64,000 nucleotides of DNA from contig NZ_RBWV01000014.1 of NCBI RefSeq assembly GCF_003634695.1, forward strand, positions 1 to 64,000, read 5' to 3'. Origin of the DNA: Motilibacter peucedani (GTDB lineage: Bacteria > Actinomycetota > Actinomycetes > Motilibacterales > Motilibacteraceae). Positions 1 to 11,422 of this stretch are shown piece by piece. Made by a program: the position numbers and the translations under genes. A model generated the notes under the pieces. The model was given only the letters and a program-made list of their open reading frames with translations. It was not told the origin of the DNA and did no database searches. Every line of letters begins with the position of its first letter. The stretch's first letter is position 1.

Positions 1-96
1 GGTTCTTCGACAGCTCCACCCCAGCTCCGGGGGCCTTCCCTGATCAAGTACCGCTAGAGGCGTGTCGCCCTGCACCAACCTGTCCGGTCAGTACAG
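1..96. other. Intergenic edge downstream of leuB
   Basis: This is the left edge of the window, after the leuB stop on the minus strand. I see no convincing reading frame, tRNA or strong hairpin with a T tract in it. A neighbouring gene may begin or end just outside the window. Confidence 0.4.
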
Positions 97-1140
<1,044 letters not shown>

Positions 1141-1199
1141 GCCGTCGACCCTACGACCCGCGACCGGATGCTGGCGTCGCGTCCCAGCATGTGGAAGCC

Positions 1200-1874
1200 T
1201 CAGGCGGCTGCGGCCTCGCTGCCGGGAGCGTAGTCGCCGGCGACCTCCTGCTCGGAGAGCGCCGCGATCGCGGCCATGACCCGGTCGGTGAACTCGCGCC
1301 GGGCGGCCGCCGGGCTGAGCCCCGGCGGCAGGTCGTCGGCGTGGAGAGGCTCACCGAAGCGTACGGTCACGCGCGCCAGGCGCGGCACCCACGCACCGAC
1401 CGGCAGCAGGCGCTCGGTGCCGATGACACCGACCGGCACGACCGGCGCACCCGAGGCCATAGCGAGCCACGCGACGCCGGCGCGGCCGCGGTAGAGCCGG
1501 CCGTCGCGCGAGCGGGTGCCCTCGGGGTAGATGCCGAAGGCGCCCCCGGCCCGGAGCACCTCGAGCGCCGTCTCGAGCGAGCGGTGGGCGGCCGCGGTGT
1601 CGCCGCGCTTGACCGGGATGGCGTTGAGGGCGGTGAAGAACGCGCGGGTGAAGACGACCGAGATGCCGGGGCCGGTGAAGTACTCGGCCTTGGCGAGGAA
1701 CGCGACGTCGCGCGGGGCGACCAGCGGGATGACGATGCTGTCGATGAACGAGACGTGGTTGCTGGCGAGGATGACCGGCCCGGAGGTCGCGACGTTGTCC
1801 CGGCCCTGCACCACCGGTCGGTAGACCGTGTGGCGCAGGACCGAGAGCAGCAGTCGGACGACGCGGTAGAGCAC
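1200..1874 (-). CDS. 1-acyl-sn-glycerol-3-phosphate acyltransferase (PlsC-like)
   Basis: Predicted membrane-associated acyltransferase that transfers a fatty acyl group to lysophosphatidate in phospholipid synthesis. The 224-residue protein has the catalytic HX4D box (NHVSFID, near residue 39), the acceptor-binding [10 protein letters not shown] motif near 118, and the later APVVPV segment, all diagnostic of the PlsC/LPLAT family. An N-terminal hydrophobic stretch probably associates with the membrane. The GTG start lies 7 bases after the serA stop, so it is probably cotranscribed with serA. The family includes acyltransferases with other acceptors, so the exact substrate is inferred. Confidence 0.88.
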   Translation of the reverse strand: MLYRVVRLLLSVLRHTVYRPVVQGRDNVATSGPVILASNHVSFIDSIVIPLVAPRDVAFLAKAEYFTGPGISVVFTRAFFTALNAIPVKRGDTAAAHRSLETALEVLRAGGAFGIYPEGTRSRDGRLYRGRAGVAWLAMASGAPVVPVGVIGTERLLPVGAWVPRLARVTVRFGEPLHADDLPPGLSPAAARREFTDRVMAAIAALSEQEVAGDYAPGSEAAAA

Positions 1875-1881
1875 CGGCAGC

Positions 1882-3468
1882 TCAGGCGAGGTCGACGACG
1901 CGGCCCGAGACGGCCCCGATGCTCTCGACGATGGCCTCCAGCACCTCGGGCGAGACGGCGCTGTCGACGGTGAGGGCGACGAGCGCCTCGCCGCCCGCGC
2001 TGCTGCGGCTGACCTGCATGCCGGCGATGTTGATGCCGGCCTCGCCGAGGTGCTGGCCGATGACGCCGACGACGCCCGGCTTGTCCTCGTAGCGCAGGAA
2101 CAGCATGTGCTCGGTGGGCACCACCTCGACGTCGAGCCCGTCGACCTCGACGATCTTCTCGACCTGGCGCGGACCGGTGAGCGTGCCGGACACCGAGAAC
2201 TGCGCGCCGTCGGCCGTGGTGCCGGCGAGCGTGACCAGGTTGCGGTAGTCGGGGCTGACCCGCTCGGTGAGCAGGCGCGTCTCGAGCCCGCGCTCCTTGG
2301 CCAGCACGGGGGCGTTGACGTAGGTGACGGCCTCCTCGACCACGTCGGCGAAGATGCCGCGCAGCGCCGCCAGCTCGAGCACGCGGACGTCCTGCTCGGC
2401 GATCTCGCCGCGCACGACGACGTCGAGCGACTGCGGCACGGCGCCGATCAGCGCGGAGAGGATGCGGCCGAGCTTCTCGGTGAGCGGGATGCCGGGGCGC
2501 ACGTCCTCGGCGATCACGCCGCCCTGCACGTTGACCGCGTCGGGGACGAGCTCGCCGGCCAGGGCCAGGCGCACCGAGCGGGCGACCGCGATGCCCGCGC
2601 GCTCCTGGGCCTCGTCGGTGGAGGCGCCGAGGTGGGGAACGCCGACGACCTGCTCGAGCGTCATCAGCGGGGAGTCGGTGGTGGGCTCCTTGGCCCACAC
2701 GTCGAGCCCGGCGCCGGCGACCCGGCCCTCGACGATGGCGTCGTAGAGCGCCTTCTCGTCGACGATGCCGCCGCGCGCGGCGTTGACGATGCGGACGCCG
2801 GGCTTGACCTTGCGCAGCGCCTCCTCGCCGATCAGGCCGACGGTCTCCGGCGTCTTGGGCAGGTGCACGGTGATGAAGTCGGCCTCGGCCAGCAGCTCGT
2901 CGAGGCTCACCAGGCGGGCGCCGATCTGCGCGGCGCGCCCCGCCTGCACGTAGGGGTCGTAGGCCAGCACCTTCATGCCGAACGCCGAGAGCCGCTGGGC
3001 GACGAGCACGCCGATGCGGCCCAGGCCGACGACGCCGATGGTCTTCTCGAAGAGCTCCACGCCGGTGAACTTGCTGCGCTTCCACTCCCCCGCCTTGAGC
3101 GAGGCGTGGGCGGCCGGCACCCGGCGGGCGACCGAGAGCAGCAGCGTGATGGCGAGCTCGGCGGCCGACACGATGTTGGAGGTCGGTGCGTTGACGACCA
3201 TGACGCCGGCCTGCGTGGCCGCGGGCACGTCGACGTTGTCGAGGCCGACCCCGGCGCGGGCGATGACCCGCAGGGACTTCGCGGCGGCAATGGCCTCGGC
3301 GTCGACCTTGGTGGCGCTGCGGACGAGGATGGCGTCGACGTCGACGATCGCGGCCAGCAGCTCGGCGCGGTCGGCGCCGTTGCAGTGCCGGACCTCGAAG
3401 TCGGGGCCGAGGGCCTCCATCGTCGCCGGCGACAGCTCCTCGGCGATCAGTACGACGGGCTTGCTCAC
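1882..3468 (-). CDS. serA: D-3-phosphoglycerate dehydrogenase, long ACT-containing form
   Basis: First committed step of serine synthesis: oxidation of 3-phosphoglycerate to 3-phosphohydroxypyruvate with NAD. At 528 residues it is the long (mycobacterial) type: substrate and NAD domains (GLGRIG near 146, catalytic Arg in NAARGG, and the PHLGAST His motif near 280), then an intervening ASB domain, and a C-terminal ACT domain (from about 450, HMLFLRYEDKPGVVG) that senses serine in this family. The GTG start is preceded by GGGAGC. It is followed closely by plsC and leuB. Allosteric inhibition by serine is a family expectation, not visible directly. Confidence 0.96.
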   Translation of the reverse strand: MSKPVVLIAEELSPATMEALGPDFEVRHCNGADRAELLAAIVDVDAILVRSATKVDAEAIAAAKSLRVIARAGVGLDNVDVPAATQAGVMVVNAPTSNIVSAAELAITLLLSVARRVPAAHASLKAGEWKRSKFTGVELFEKTIGVVGLGRIGVLVAQRLSAFGMKVLAYDPYVQAGRAAQIGARLVSLDELLAEADFITVHLPKTPETVGLIGEEALRKVKPGVRIVNAARGGIVDEKALYDAIVEGRVAGAGLDVWAKEPTTDSPLMTLEQVVGVPHLGASTDEAQERAGIAVARSVRLALAGELVPDAVNVQGGVIAEDVRPGIPLTEKLGRILSALIGAVPQSLDVVVRGEIAEQDVRVLELAALRGIFADVVEEAVTYVNAPVLAKERGLETRLLTERVSPDYRNLVTLAGTTADGAQFSVSGTLTGPRQVEKIVEVDGLDVEVVPTEHMLFLRYEDKPGVVGVIGQHLGEAGINIAGMQVSRSSAGGEALVALTVDSAVSPEVLEAIVESIGAVSGRVVDLA

Positions 3469-3522
3469 CAGATGCTCCCGGGACGCGTGGAAGGGGCGGA
3501 CCTTGCCTCTAGGCGCGCCACT

Positions 3523-4365
3523 CTAGCGAGGCGCACCGGCACTCCTGACCGCTGCGCCCTGCTCGGGCCTCCACCAGTCCGCGAAGTGGTGGACCGGGCC
3601 GGAGCCCGACCCCACCTCCAGCTCGTCGGCGTGCAGGAGCGCCCGGGTCAGGTAGTCCTTGCCCAGTCGCACCGACTCGCGCAGGGGCAGGCCGCGCGCG
3701 AGGTGGGCGGCGACCGCCGAGGCCAGCGTGCAGCCGGTGCCGTGGGTGTTGCGGGTCGGCACGCGCGGCGCGGACAGCTCCAGCAGCCCGTCGGCGTCGG
3801 CCAGCACGTCGTCGCTGGTGCTCCCGTCGAGGTGGCCGCCCTTGACCAGAGCGGCGCCCGCACCGAGCGCGCGCAGCTCCTGCGCGGCCTGCGCCATCGC
3901 CGCCCGGTCCGGCACCGGGTGGCCGAGCAGGGCGGCGGCCTCCGGCAGGTTCGGGGTGACCAGCGTGGCCAGGGGCAGCAGCCGCTCGCGCACCGCCTCG
4001 GCGGTGCCCGCCGCACCGAGGGCGTCACCGCTGGTGGCGACGAGCACGGGGTCGACGACGAGCTGGGGTACGCGGTGGCGCGCCACCGCCGCAGCGACCG
4101 CCTCGACGACCTCCGGCGTACCGAGCATCCCGGTCTTGACGCAGCGCACGTCGAGGTCGCCGAGCACAGCGTCGAGCTGGGCCGTGACGAAGTCGGCGGG
4201 CACCTCGTGCACGCCGGTCACCCCGCGGGTGTTCTGCGCGGTCAGGGCCGTGAGGACCGCAGCGCCGTAGGTGCCGAGGGCCGAGAAGGTCTTGAGGTCG
4301 GCCTGGATGCCCGCACCGCCCGACGGGTCGGACCCGGCGACCGTGAGCACCACGACCGCGCTCAC
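3523..4365 (-). CDS. thiD: Hydroxymethylpyrimidine/phosphomethylpyrimidine kinase
   Basis: Phosphorylates HMP to HMP-P and then to HMP-PP, the pyrimidine half of thiamine. The 280-residue ribokinase-family protein starts with TVAGSDPSGGAGIQADLKTF-type residues, and near residue 230 carries the anion-hole HGTGCTL motif with the GTGC signature of ThiD. The GTG start overlaps the thiE stop by four bases (GTGA), so the two genes are translationally coupled. It is the last gene of the thiM-thiE-thiD operon controlled by the upstream TPP riboswitch. A short C-terminal tail rich in Arg and Ala follows the kinase fold. Confidence 0.95.
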   Translation of the reverse strand: MSAVVVLTVAGSDPSGGAGIQADLKTFSALGTYGAAVLTALTAQNTRGVTGVHEVPADFVTAQLDAVLGDLDVRCVKTGMLGTPEVVEAVAAAVARHRVPQLVVDPVLVATSGDALGAAGTAEAVRERLLPLATLVTPNLPEAAALLGHPVPDRAAMAQAAQELRALGAGAALVKGGHLDGSTSDDVLADADGLLELSAPRVPTRNTHGTGCTLASAVAAHLARGLPLRESVRLGKDYLTRALLHADELEVGSGSGPVHHFADWWRPEQGAAVRSAGAPR

Positions 4366-4994
4366 GACCGGGCCGCCAACGCCTCGTCGACCGCCGCGCG
4401 CAGCGCGGCGGCGGCTGCCCGGGGGTCCGCAGCGGCCATGACGGCCGAGACGACGGCCACGCCCGACGCACCGGCGGCCACCGCCTGCCGGGCGCGGTCC
4501 GGGTCGATCCCGCCGATGGCGACGACGGGCCGGCTGCGGTCGGTGGCCCCGATCGCCCCGGTGCCCACGGCTCCACCCGCGTCGGACTTCGTCGAGGTGG
4601 CCCAGACCGGCCCGACCGCGGTGTAGTCCAGTGCAGACCTCTCGTCGTCGGCGAGGCGGCGGCCGCCGTAGAGCGACATGCCGATGACCACGTCGCGGCC
4701 GAGCACCTGCCGCGCCAGCACGGGATCAGGGTCCGCGCGACCCACGTGGAGCCCGAGCCCGAGCTCGGTCGCGACGGGCAGGGAGTCGTTGACCAGCAGT
4801 GGCACGCCCGTGCCGTCGAGCACCTGCAGCAGCCGGCGCGCCTCGACGAACAGCTCGCTGGGCGAGGCCCCCTTGTGGCGCAGCTGGACGGCGGTGACCC
4901 CGCCGACGACGGCGGCCTCCACCGTCGCCTCGAGCGGGCGCTCGCCGCCGAGCGCCGGGTCGGTCACCAGGTAGACGCGCAGGTCCGCGGTCAT
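4362..4994 (-). CDS. thiE: Thiamine-phosphate synthase
   Basis: Condenses HMP-PP with hydroxyethylthiazole phosphate to thiamine phosphate. The chosen ATG gives 210 residues, normal for ThiE; upstream in-frame sequence is antisense-like Arg-rich filler. Visible family marks are the YLVTDP start, QLRHKG at about residue 37, VNDS and LHVGRAD in the middle, the GPVWATSTKSDA loop, and the phosphate-binding AIGGID motif near 170. The ATG overlaps the thiM stop by four bases (ATGA) and its stop overlaps the thiD start, so the three genes form one tightly coupled operon. Confidence 0.94.
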   Translation of the reverse strand: MTADLRVYLVTDPALGGERPLEATVEAAVVGGVTAVQLRHKGASPSELFVEARRLLQVLDGTGVPLLVNDSLPVATELGLGLHVGRADPDPVLARQVLGRDVVIGMSLYGGRRLADDERSALDYTAVGPVWATSTKSDAGGAVGTGAIGATDRSRPVVAIGGIDPDRARQAVAAGASGVAVVSAVMAAADPRAAAAALRAAVDEALAARS

Positions 4995-5812
4995 GAGGAG
5001 ACCACCTGGGCGCCGTCCCGGAGGGCGGACTCGTCGAGCCGGTGCAGCTCGTCGAGCAGCCGCCAGCGCAGCGTGCCCGGGCCCGCGGCGTCGCACCCGG
5101 CGCGGGACCCGGCGGCTGCGTAGACCGCACAGGCCGCGACCGCGGCCTCGAAGGCCGGCGCGACGGCGGCGAAGGCGCCCGTCACCGCGGTCAGGCTGCA
5201 CCCGGTGGCGGTGATCCGGGCCATCAGGGGGTGCCCGCCCGTGACCGTCGCGACCCTGGTCCCGTCGGTGACGACGTCCACCTCGCCGGTCACCGCGACC
5301 ACGCAGGAGTGCCTGCGTGCCAGTGCTTGCGCGGCGTCGAGAGCCGACTCGACGCTGTCGGTGCTGTCGACCCCGCGCGCTCCCCCACCGGCCTCGGCCG
5401 TCGACGAGGCTCCGGTGACCCTGGCGAGCGCGAGCACCTCGCTCGCGTTGGCACGCACGATGCTCGGCGTGCGGGCCATCAGCTCGGCGCAGAGCTCGTC
5501 GCGCATGGCGGTCGCCCCGACGGCCACCGGGTCGAGCACCCAGGGTCGTCCGGCCTCGACCGCAGCGGTCGTCGCGCGGACCATGCCGTCGGCCCAGCGG
5601 GGCGACGGCGTACCGGTGTTGACCGTCAGCGCCGACGCGATCGCGGCGAACTCCCCCGACTCGGCCGGGTCGGCCACCATCGCCGGCGACGCGCCGACCG
5701 CGAGGACGGCGTTGGCCGCCAGGTCCATGGCGACGTAGTTGGTGATGCACTGCACCAGCGGGGAGCTGCGGCGCACCTGCGCGAGCAGCTCGGCGACCTC
5801 GGCGACGTCCAT
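4991..5812 (-). CDS. thiM: Hydroxyethylthiazole kinase
   Basis: Phosphorylates 4-methyl-5-(2-hydroxyethyl)thiazole in thiamine salvage. The 273-residue protein shows the conserved QCITNYVAMDLAAN region near residue 20, WVLDPVAVGAT near 95, and the ATGCSLT motif near 195 with the family's conserved Cys. An ATG start with an AAGGAG ribosome site 7 bases upstream is clear. It is the first gene of the operon and its 5' leader holds the TPP riboswitch, so salvage and coupling are shut down when TPP is abundant. No thiC or thiG is in the window, so this locus alone covers salvage and coupling. Confidence 0.95.
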   Translation of the reverse strand: MDVAEVAELLAQVRRSSPLVQCITNYVAMDLAANAVLAVGASPAMVADPAESGEFAAIASALTVNTGTPSPRWADGMVRATTAAVEAGRPWVLDPVAVGATAMRDELCAELMARTPSIVRANASEVLALARVTGASSTAEAGGGARGVDSTDSVESALDAAQALARRHSCVVAVTGEVDVVTDGTRVATVTGGHPLMARITATGCSLTAVTGAFAAVAPAFEAAVAACAVYAAAGSRAGCDAAGPGTLRWRLLDELHRLDESALRDGAQVVSS

Positions 5813-5892
5813 GCGGGCTCTCCTTCGCGTGCGCCCGGCGAGGAGGCCGACGTCAGCACGCGGGCACGGGGAGCGCGCCCTCGTGCGTCGGC

Positions 5893-5963
5893 TCCCTACG
5901 CCGGAACGACCCGGATCAGGTTCGGCGGGTCTGTCTCAGCCCTCTCGCGAGGGCACCCCGGCC
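5893..5963 (-). promoter_or_regulatory. TPP riboswitch (THI element) upstream of thiM
   Basis: Read on the minus strand the element has the full thi-box order: GGGGTGCC, then CTGAGA (at 5934-5939), then the CCGAACCTGATCCGGGT core (5909-5925), and finally GCGTAGGGA (5893-5901). It lies about 80 bases upstream of the thiM ATG, between thiM and the GH13 gene. The family binds thiamine pyrophosphate and represses the downstream genes. I see no strong T-tract terminator between it and thiM, so control through ribosome-site sequestration is more likely than termination. Confidence 0.96.
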
Positions 5964-5980
5964 GACGTACGGGTCAGAGG

Positions 5981-7678
5981 CTAGCGCCCCACCTCGCGGC
6001 GGTGGACGCGCGCCTCCCAGGGCCGCAGCCCGAGCCCCTCCGCCGGCTCGCGGTAGTTGCCCAGCACCAGCTCCGAGCCCTCCCACCCCTCGAGCTCGAC
6101 TTCGGCGTCGGAGCCGGAGAAGTTCCCCAGCACCAGCAGCTCCTCGTTGCCGAGACGGCGCGTGAAGGCGTAGACCTGCTCGTCGTCGTGCAGCAGCAGC
6201 GTGAAGTCGCCGAGCACCACGGTCCGGGAGCTGTGGCGGAGCGCGATGAGGCGGCGGTAGTGGTGGAAGACCGAGTCGGGGTCGGCCGTCTCGGCCGCGG
6301 CGTTGACCTCGGTGTAGTTGGGGTTGACCTCGCTCCATGGCGTGCCGGTCGTGAACCCGGCGTGGGGCGAGGCGTCCCACTGCATCGGCGTGCGCGCGTT
6401 GTCGCGGGCCATCGGGCGGATCGAGGCCAGCACCTGCTCGGGGTCGCGGCCGGCCGCGACCTCCTGCCGGTAGTGGTTGATCGACTCGATGTCGCGCAGC
6501 TCGTCGACCGAGCGCAGCGGCGCGTTGGTCATCCCGAGCTCCTCGCCTTGATAGACGTACGGTGTGCCGCGGTGCAGGTGCAGCACCGTCGCGAGCATGG
6601 TGGCGGAGCGCACCCGGTGCTCGCCGTCGTCGCCGAAGCGCGACACCACGCGCGGCTGGTCGTGGTTGTTCCAGTAGAGGCTGTTCCATCCGACATCGGC
6701 CAGGCCCGCCTGCCAGCGGGCGAGGGTGGCCTTGAGGTCGGTGAGCTTGAGCGGGTGGTGGTCCCACTTGGTGAGGCCCTGGTCGACACCCATGTGCTCG
6801 AACTGGAAGACCATGTCGACCTCGCGCCGGGCCGGGTCGGTGAACAGCCGGGCCTCGTCGACGGTGACGCCGGGCATCTCACCGACTGTCAGCAGCTCGG
6901 GCCGGCCAGTGAAGACCTCGCGGCTCATCTCCTGCAGGAACTCGTGGATGCGTGGTCCGCAGAGGTAGTAGGCGCCGCCGTCGGCGAACAGACCACCTGA
7001 GCCCACCACGTGCGCGTCCGGGAGGGCCGGGTCCTTCGAGATCATGTTGATGACATCCATGCGGAAGCCGTCGACGCCCCGGTCGAGCCACCAGCGCATC
7101 ATCGCGCAGACCGCCTGGCGTACCTCGGGGTTCTCCCAGTTGAGATCGGGCTGCTTGCGCGAGAACAGGTGCAGGTAGTACTCGCCGGTCGCGTCGTCGA
7201 GCTGCCAGGCCGAGCCGGAGAAGAAGGAGCCCCAGTTCGTGGGCTCAGCCCCAGGCGTACCCGGCTCGAGGCCTTCGCGGGCGGGGCGCCACCAGTACCA
7301 GTCGCGCTTCGGGCTGTCCTTGCTCGCCCGTGACTCCTCGAACCACGCGTGCTCGTCGCTGGTGTGGTTCACCACGAGGTCCATGACGAGCTTCATGCCG
7401 TGCGCGTGCACGTCGGCGAGCAGCTCGTCGAAGCCCTCGAGGGTGCCGAACACCGGGTCGATGCCCTGGTAGTCGCGGATGTCGTAGCCGGCGTCGTCCT
7501 GCGGCGAGGGGTAGACCGGCGAGAGCCACAGGACGTCGACCCCGAGCGTGCGCAGGTGGTCCAGGCGGGACCGGATGCCGGCCAGGTCGCCGATGCCGTC
7601 GCCGTCGGAGTCGGCGAAGCTGCGCGGGTAGATCTGGTAGACGACCGCGTCGGCCCACCAGGGCGTCGTTGGTGCCAC
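5981..7678 (-). CDS. GH13 alpha-glucosidase, oligo-1,6-glucosidase-like
   Basis: Predicted cytosolic exo-glucosidase acting on short alpha-glucans. The catalytic barrel shows DLVVNHTSD (region I), GFRMDVINM with the nucleophile Asp (region II), TVGEMPG with the acid/base Glu (region III) and NNHDQPR (region IV). Val directly after the nucleophile Asp is the residue typical of alpha-1,6-specific enzymes, where maltases usually have Ala or Thr. There is no signal peptide. I chose the GTG at 7678 (565 residues, before APTTPWW), because the longer frame to 7723 runs into an inverted repeat that looks regulatory. It sits oddly between ilvC and the thiamine operon. Trehalose-6-phosphate hydrolase or sucrose isomerase are less likely alternatives. 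Confidence 0.88.
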   Translation of the reverse strand: MAPTTPWWADAVVYQIYPRSFADSDGDGIGDLAGIRSRLDHLRTLGVDVLWLSPVYPSPQDDAGYDIRDYQGIDPVFGTLEGFDELLADVHAHGMKLVMDLVVNHTSDEHAWFEESRASKDSPKRDWYWWRPAREGLEPGTPGAEPTNWGSFFSGSAWQLDDATGEYYLHLFSRKQPDLNWENPEVRQAVCAMMRWWLDRGVDGFRMDVINMISKDPALPDAHVVGSGGLFADGGAYYLCGPRIHEFLQEMSREVFTGRPELLTVGEMPGVTVDEARLFTDPARREVDMVFQFEHMGVDQGLTKWDHHPLKLTDLKATLARWQAGLADVGWNSLYWNNHDQPRVVSRFGDDGEHRVRSATMLATVLHLHRGTPYVYQGEELGMTNAPLRSVDELRDIESINHYRQEVAAGRDPEQVLASIRPMARDNARTPMQWDASPHAGFTTGTPWSEVNPNYTEVNAAAETADPDSVFHHYRRLIALRHSSRTVVLGDFTLLLHDDEQVYAFTRRLGNEELLVLGNFSGSDAEVELEGWEGSELVLGNYREPAEGLGLRPWEARVHRREVGR

Positions 7679-7702
7679 GTCGGCGTCCCACCCTTCCACT
7701 CG

Positions 7703-7758
7703 TGTGTCCGAACACATCAGCACATCGCCGCAGGTCGGCGCGCGGCGGGTTCGGACAC
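7703..7758. promoter_or_regulatory. Inverted repeat upstream of the GH13 gene, possible operator
   Basis: A perfect 10-base inverted repeat (GTGTCCGAAC at 7704-7713 and its complement at 7749-7758) spans the start region of the glucosidase gene. The left arm also lies inside a short palindrome TGTGT-CCGA-ACACA at 7703-7716. Position immediately upstream of a sugar hydrolase gene suggests a repressor operator pair, but no regulator gene is adjacent and the assignment is inference. Confidence 0.35.
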
Positions 7759-7777
7759 GGGGGTGGTGCAGAGAGAG

Positions 7778-7848
7778 GGAAGGGCCGTCCCAGGGGTGGC
7801 GGGACGGCCCTTCCGCACTACCGCGGGTCCCGCCTGGTGGGGCGGGAC
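7778..7848 (-). terminator. Tandem hairpins after ilvC
   Basis: Two hairpins follow the ilvC stop in the direction of transcription. The first (7827-7848) has an 8-base-pair GC stem with a 6-base loop. The second (7778-7814) has a perfect 14-base-pair stem with a 9-base loop, followed on the minus strand by a CTCTCTC pyrimidine run and not a strict T tract. This is the likely transcription end of the ilvBNC operon. Confidence 0.75.
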
Positions 7849-7868
7849 GCGCGGAGCTCTTCGACGCC

Positions 7869-9461
<1,593 letters not shown>

Positions 9462-9462
<1 letters not shown>

Positions 9463-11225
9463 CAGAGCTCCACTCCCGTCTCGCCCTCTTCGCCGTCCCA
9501 CACCGGGGCGAGGCTGCGGGCGACCATGATGTCGTCGTTGCTCGTGCCGGCCGCCACCATCGGCCAGACCATCGCGTCCTGGTGGACGACGAAGTCGATG
9601 ACGACGGGCAGGTCGTCGACCGACATGGCCTTCTCGATCGTCGCGTCGACCTGGTCGGGCGAGTCGCAGCGCAGCCCTACGCAGCCGTAGGCGTCGGCGA
9701 GCTTGACGAAGTCGGGCACCCGGCGGCTCTCCAGCGTGGTGTTGGAGTATCGCGAGCCGTAGAACAGCGTCTGCCACTGGCGCACCATGCCCAGGGTGCC
9801 GTTGTTGATGACGGCCACCTTGATCGGGATGTCGTTGATCGTGCAGGTGGCGAGCTCCTGGTTGGTCATCTGGAAGCAGCCGTCGCCGTCGATCGCCCAC
9901 ACGGTCGCGTCGGGCCGGCCGACCTTGGCGCCCATGGCCGCGGGGACGGCGTAGCCCATGGTCCCGGCACCGCCCGAGCTGAGCCAGGTGTTGGGGTTCT
10001 CGTAGTCGATGAACTGCGCCGCCCACATCTGGTGCTGGCCGACGCCCGCGGCGTAGACCGCCTCCGGACCGGCGATCTTGCCGATGCGGGAGATGACGTA
10101 CTGCGGCGAGAGCGTGCCGTCGTCGGGCTCGTCGTAGCCCAGCGGGTAGGTCTCGCGCCAGCCGTTGACCATCGACCACCAGCCGGCCAGGTCGGCGCGG
10201 TTGCCGGCGTCGAACTCCGCCTTGACCGCGGGCACGAGGTCGGCGATCACCTCGCGCACGTCGCCGACGATCGGGATGTCGGCGGTGCGGTTCTTGGAGA
10301 TCTCGGCCGGGTCGATGTCGGCGTGGATCACCTTGGCCAGCGGGGCGAAGCTCGACAGCTTGCCGGTCACCCGGTCGTCGAAGCGCGCGCCGAGCGTGAT
10401 GAGCAGGTCGGCCTTCTGCAGCGCGGTCACCGCGGCGACGGTGCCGTGCATGCCCGGCATGCCGAGGTGCTGGTGGTGGCTGTCGGGGAAGGCGCCGCGC
10501 GCCATCAGCGTCGTGACGACGGGGATGCCGGTGAGCTCGGCGAGGGTACGCAGCTCGGCCGCCGCGCGCGCTCTGATCACCCCGCCGCCGACGTAGAGCA
10601 CCGGGCGCTTGCTCGAGGCGATCAGCCGGGCCGCCTCGCGCACCTGCTTGCTGTGGGGCTTGGTCACCGGACGGTAGCCCGCCAGGTCGACGCTCGCGGG
10701 CCAGGCGAAATCGGTCTGGGCCTGCAGCGCGTCCTTGGCGATGTCGACGAGCACCGGGCCGGGGCGGCCGGTGCCGGCGATGTGGAACGCCTCGGCGATC
10801 GCGCGCGGGATCTCGTCGGCCGAGGTCACCAGGAAGTTGTGCTTCGAGATCGGCATCGTGATGCCGGAGATGTCGGCCTCCTGGAAGGCGTCCGTGCCGA
10901 TCGCGCCGCTGGGCACCTGGCCGGTGACCGCCACCATCGGCACCGAGTCCATGTAGGCGTCGGCGATCGGGGTCACCAGGTTGGTCGCGCCCGGGCCGCT
11001 CGTCGCCATGCAGACGCCGACCTTCCCGGTGGCCACGGCGTAGCCCTCGGCCGCGTGCCCCGCGCCCTGCTCGTGGCGCACCAGGATGTGCCGGATCTGC
11101 TGGGAGTCGAGGATCGGGTCGTAGGCCGGCAGGATCGCGCCGCCCGGGATGCCGAAGACGGTGTCGACGCCGACGGACTCCAGCGACCGGACCAGGCTCT
11201 GGGCTCCGGTGATCTTCTCGGTCAC
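9462..11225 (-). CDS. ilvB: Acetolactate synthase large (catalytic) subunit
   Basis: ThDP- and FAD-dependent enzyme that makes acetolactate or acetohydroxybutyrate. Visible marks: [13 protein letters not shown] with the [14 protein letters not shown] catalytic Glu segment in the N-terminal ThDP domain, the FAD-type middle domain, and the C-terminal [15 protein letters not shown] ThDP/Mg motif near residue 435. Two GTG codons can start it. I prefer 11225 (587 residues), which has AGGTGG five bases upstream; 11234 would add three residues but sits against the ribosome site. It is preceded by a Leu/Val leader peptide and terminator, so expression is probably attenuated by charged tRNA levels. 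Confidence 0.95.
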
Positions 11226-11300
11226 TCGCTCCACCTCTCCTCGCGTCGGGCGTTGCTCTGCGTGCTGCGGCTCTTCTGGTCCACCAGGGTCTGGTCCAAC

Positions 11301-11324
11301 AAAAAACCCCCCGGCCCGATGGGG
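11301..11324 (-). terminator. Attenuator-type terminator in the ilvB leader
   Basis: On the minus strand a CCCC/GGGG stem with a GC-rich loop is followed directly by six T residues (the A run at 11301-11306). It lies between the leader peptide and ilvB, about 75 bases before the ilvB start, where an amino acid attenuator would sit. The stem can be extended in alternative pairings with the upstream C-rich segment at 11331-11340. Confidence 0.7.
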
Positions 11325-11335
11325 CGACGAGGGGT

Positions 11336-11367
11336 AGCGCGCTCAGCTTGTGGTCAGCTGGCGCGCT
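11336..11367 (-). promoter_or_regulatory. Leader hairpin overlapping the ilv leader peptide stop
   Basis: An almost perfect inverted repeat (AGCGCGC then AGCT, mirrored by AGCT and GCGCGCT) covers the last codons and TGA stop of the leader peptide. In an attenuator this corresponds to the pause or anti-terminator segment whose pairing depends on the ribosome position. Function is inferred from position between the Leu/Val codons and the terminator. Confidence 0.65.
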
Positions 11368-11404
11368 GTCGAACTACGAGGAGTCGGGTCTGCACGGTGG
11401 ACAT
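11354..11404 (-). CDS. ilvBNC leader peptide, 16 residues
   Basis: A 17-codon frame reads MSTVQTRLLVVRQRAS and stop. Four consecutive branched-chain codons (CTC CTC GTA GTT) sit just before a hairpin that overlaps the stop codon, followed by a terminator-like stem with six Ts. This is the classical arrangement for attenuation of branched-chain amino acid operons, known upstream of ilvB in Streptomyces and corynebacteria. When leucyl- or valyl-tRNA is scarce the ribosome should stall at these codons and allow readthrough. The ribosome site is weak (GGGGCAG). The peptide itself needs no other function. Confidence 0.82.
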   Translation of the reverse strand: MSTVQTRLLVVRQRAS

Positions 11405-11422
11405 ACTGCCCCACGCCTGCCG

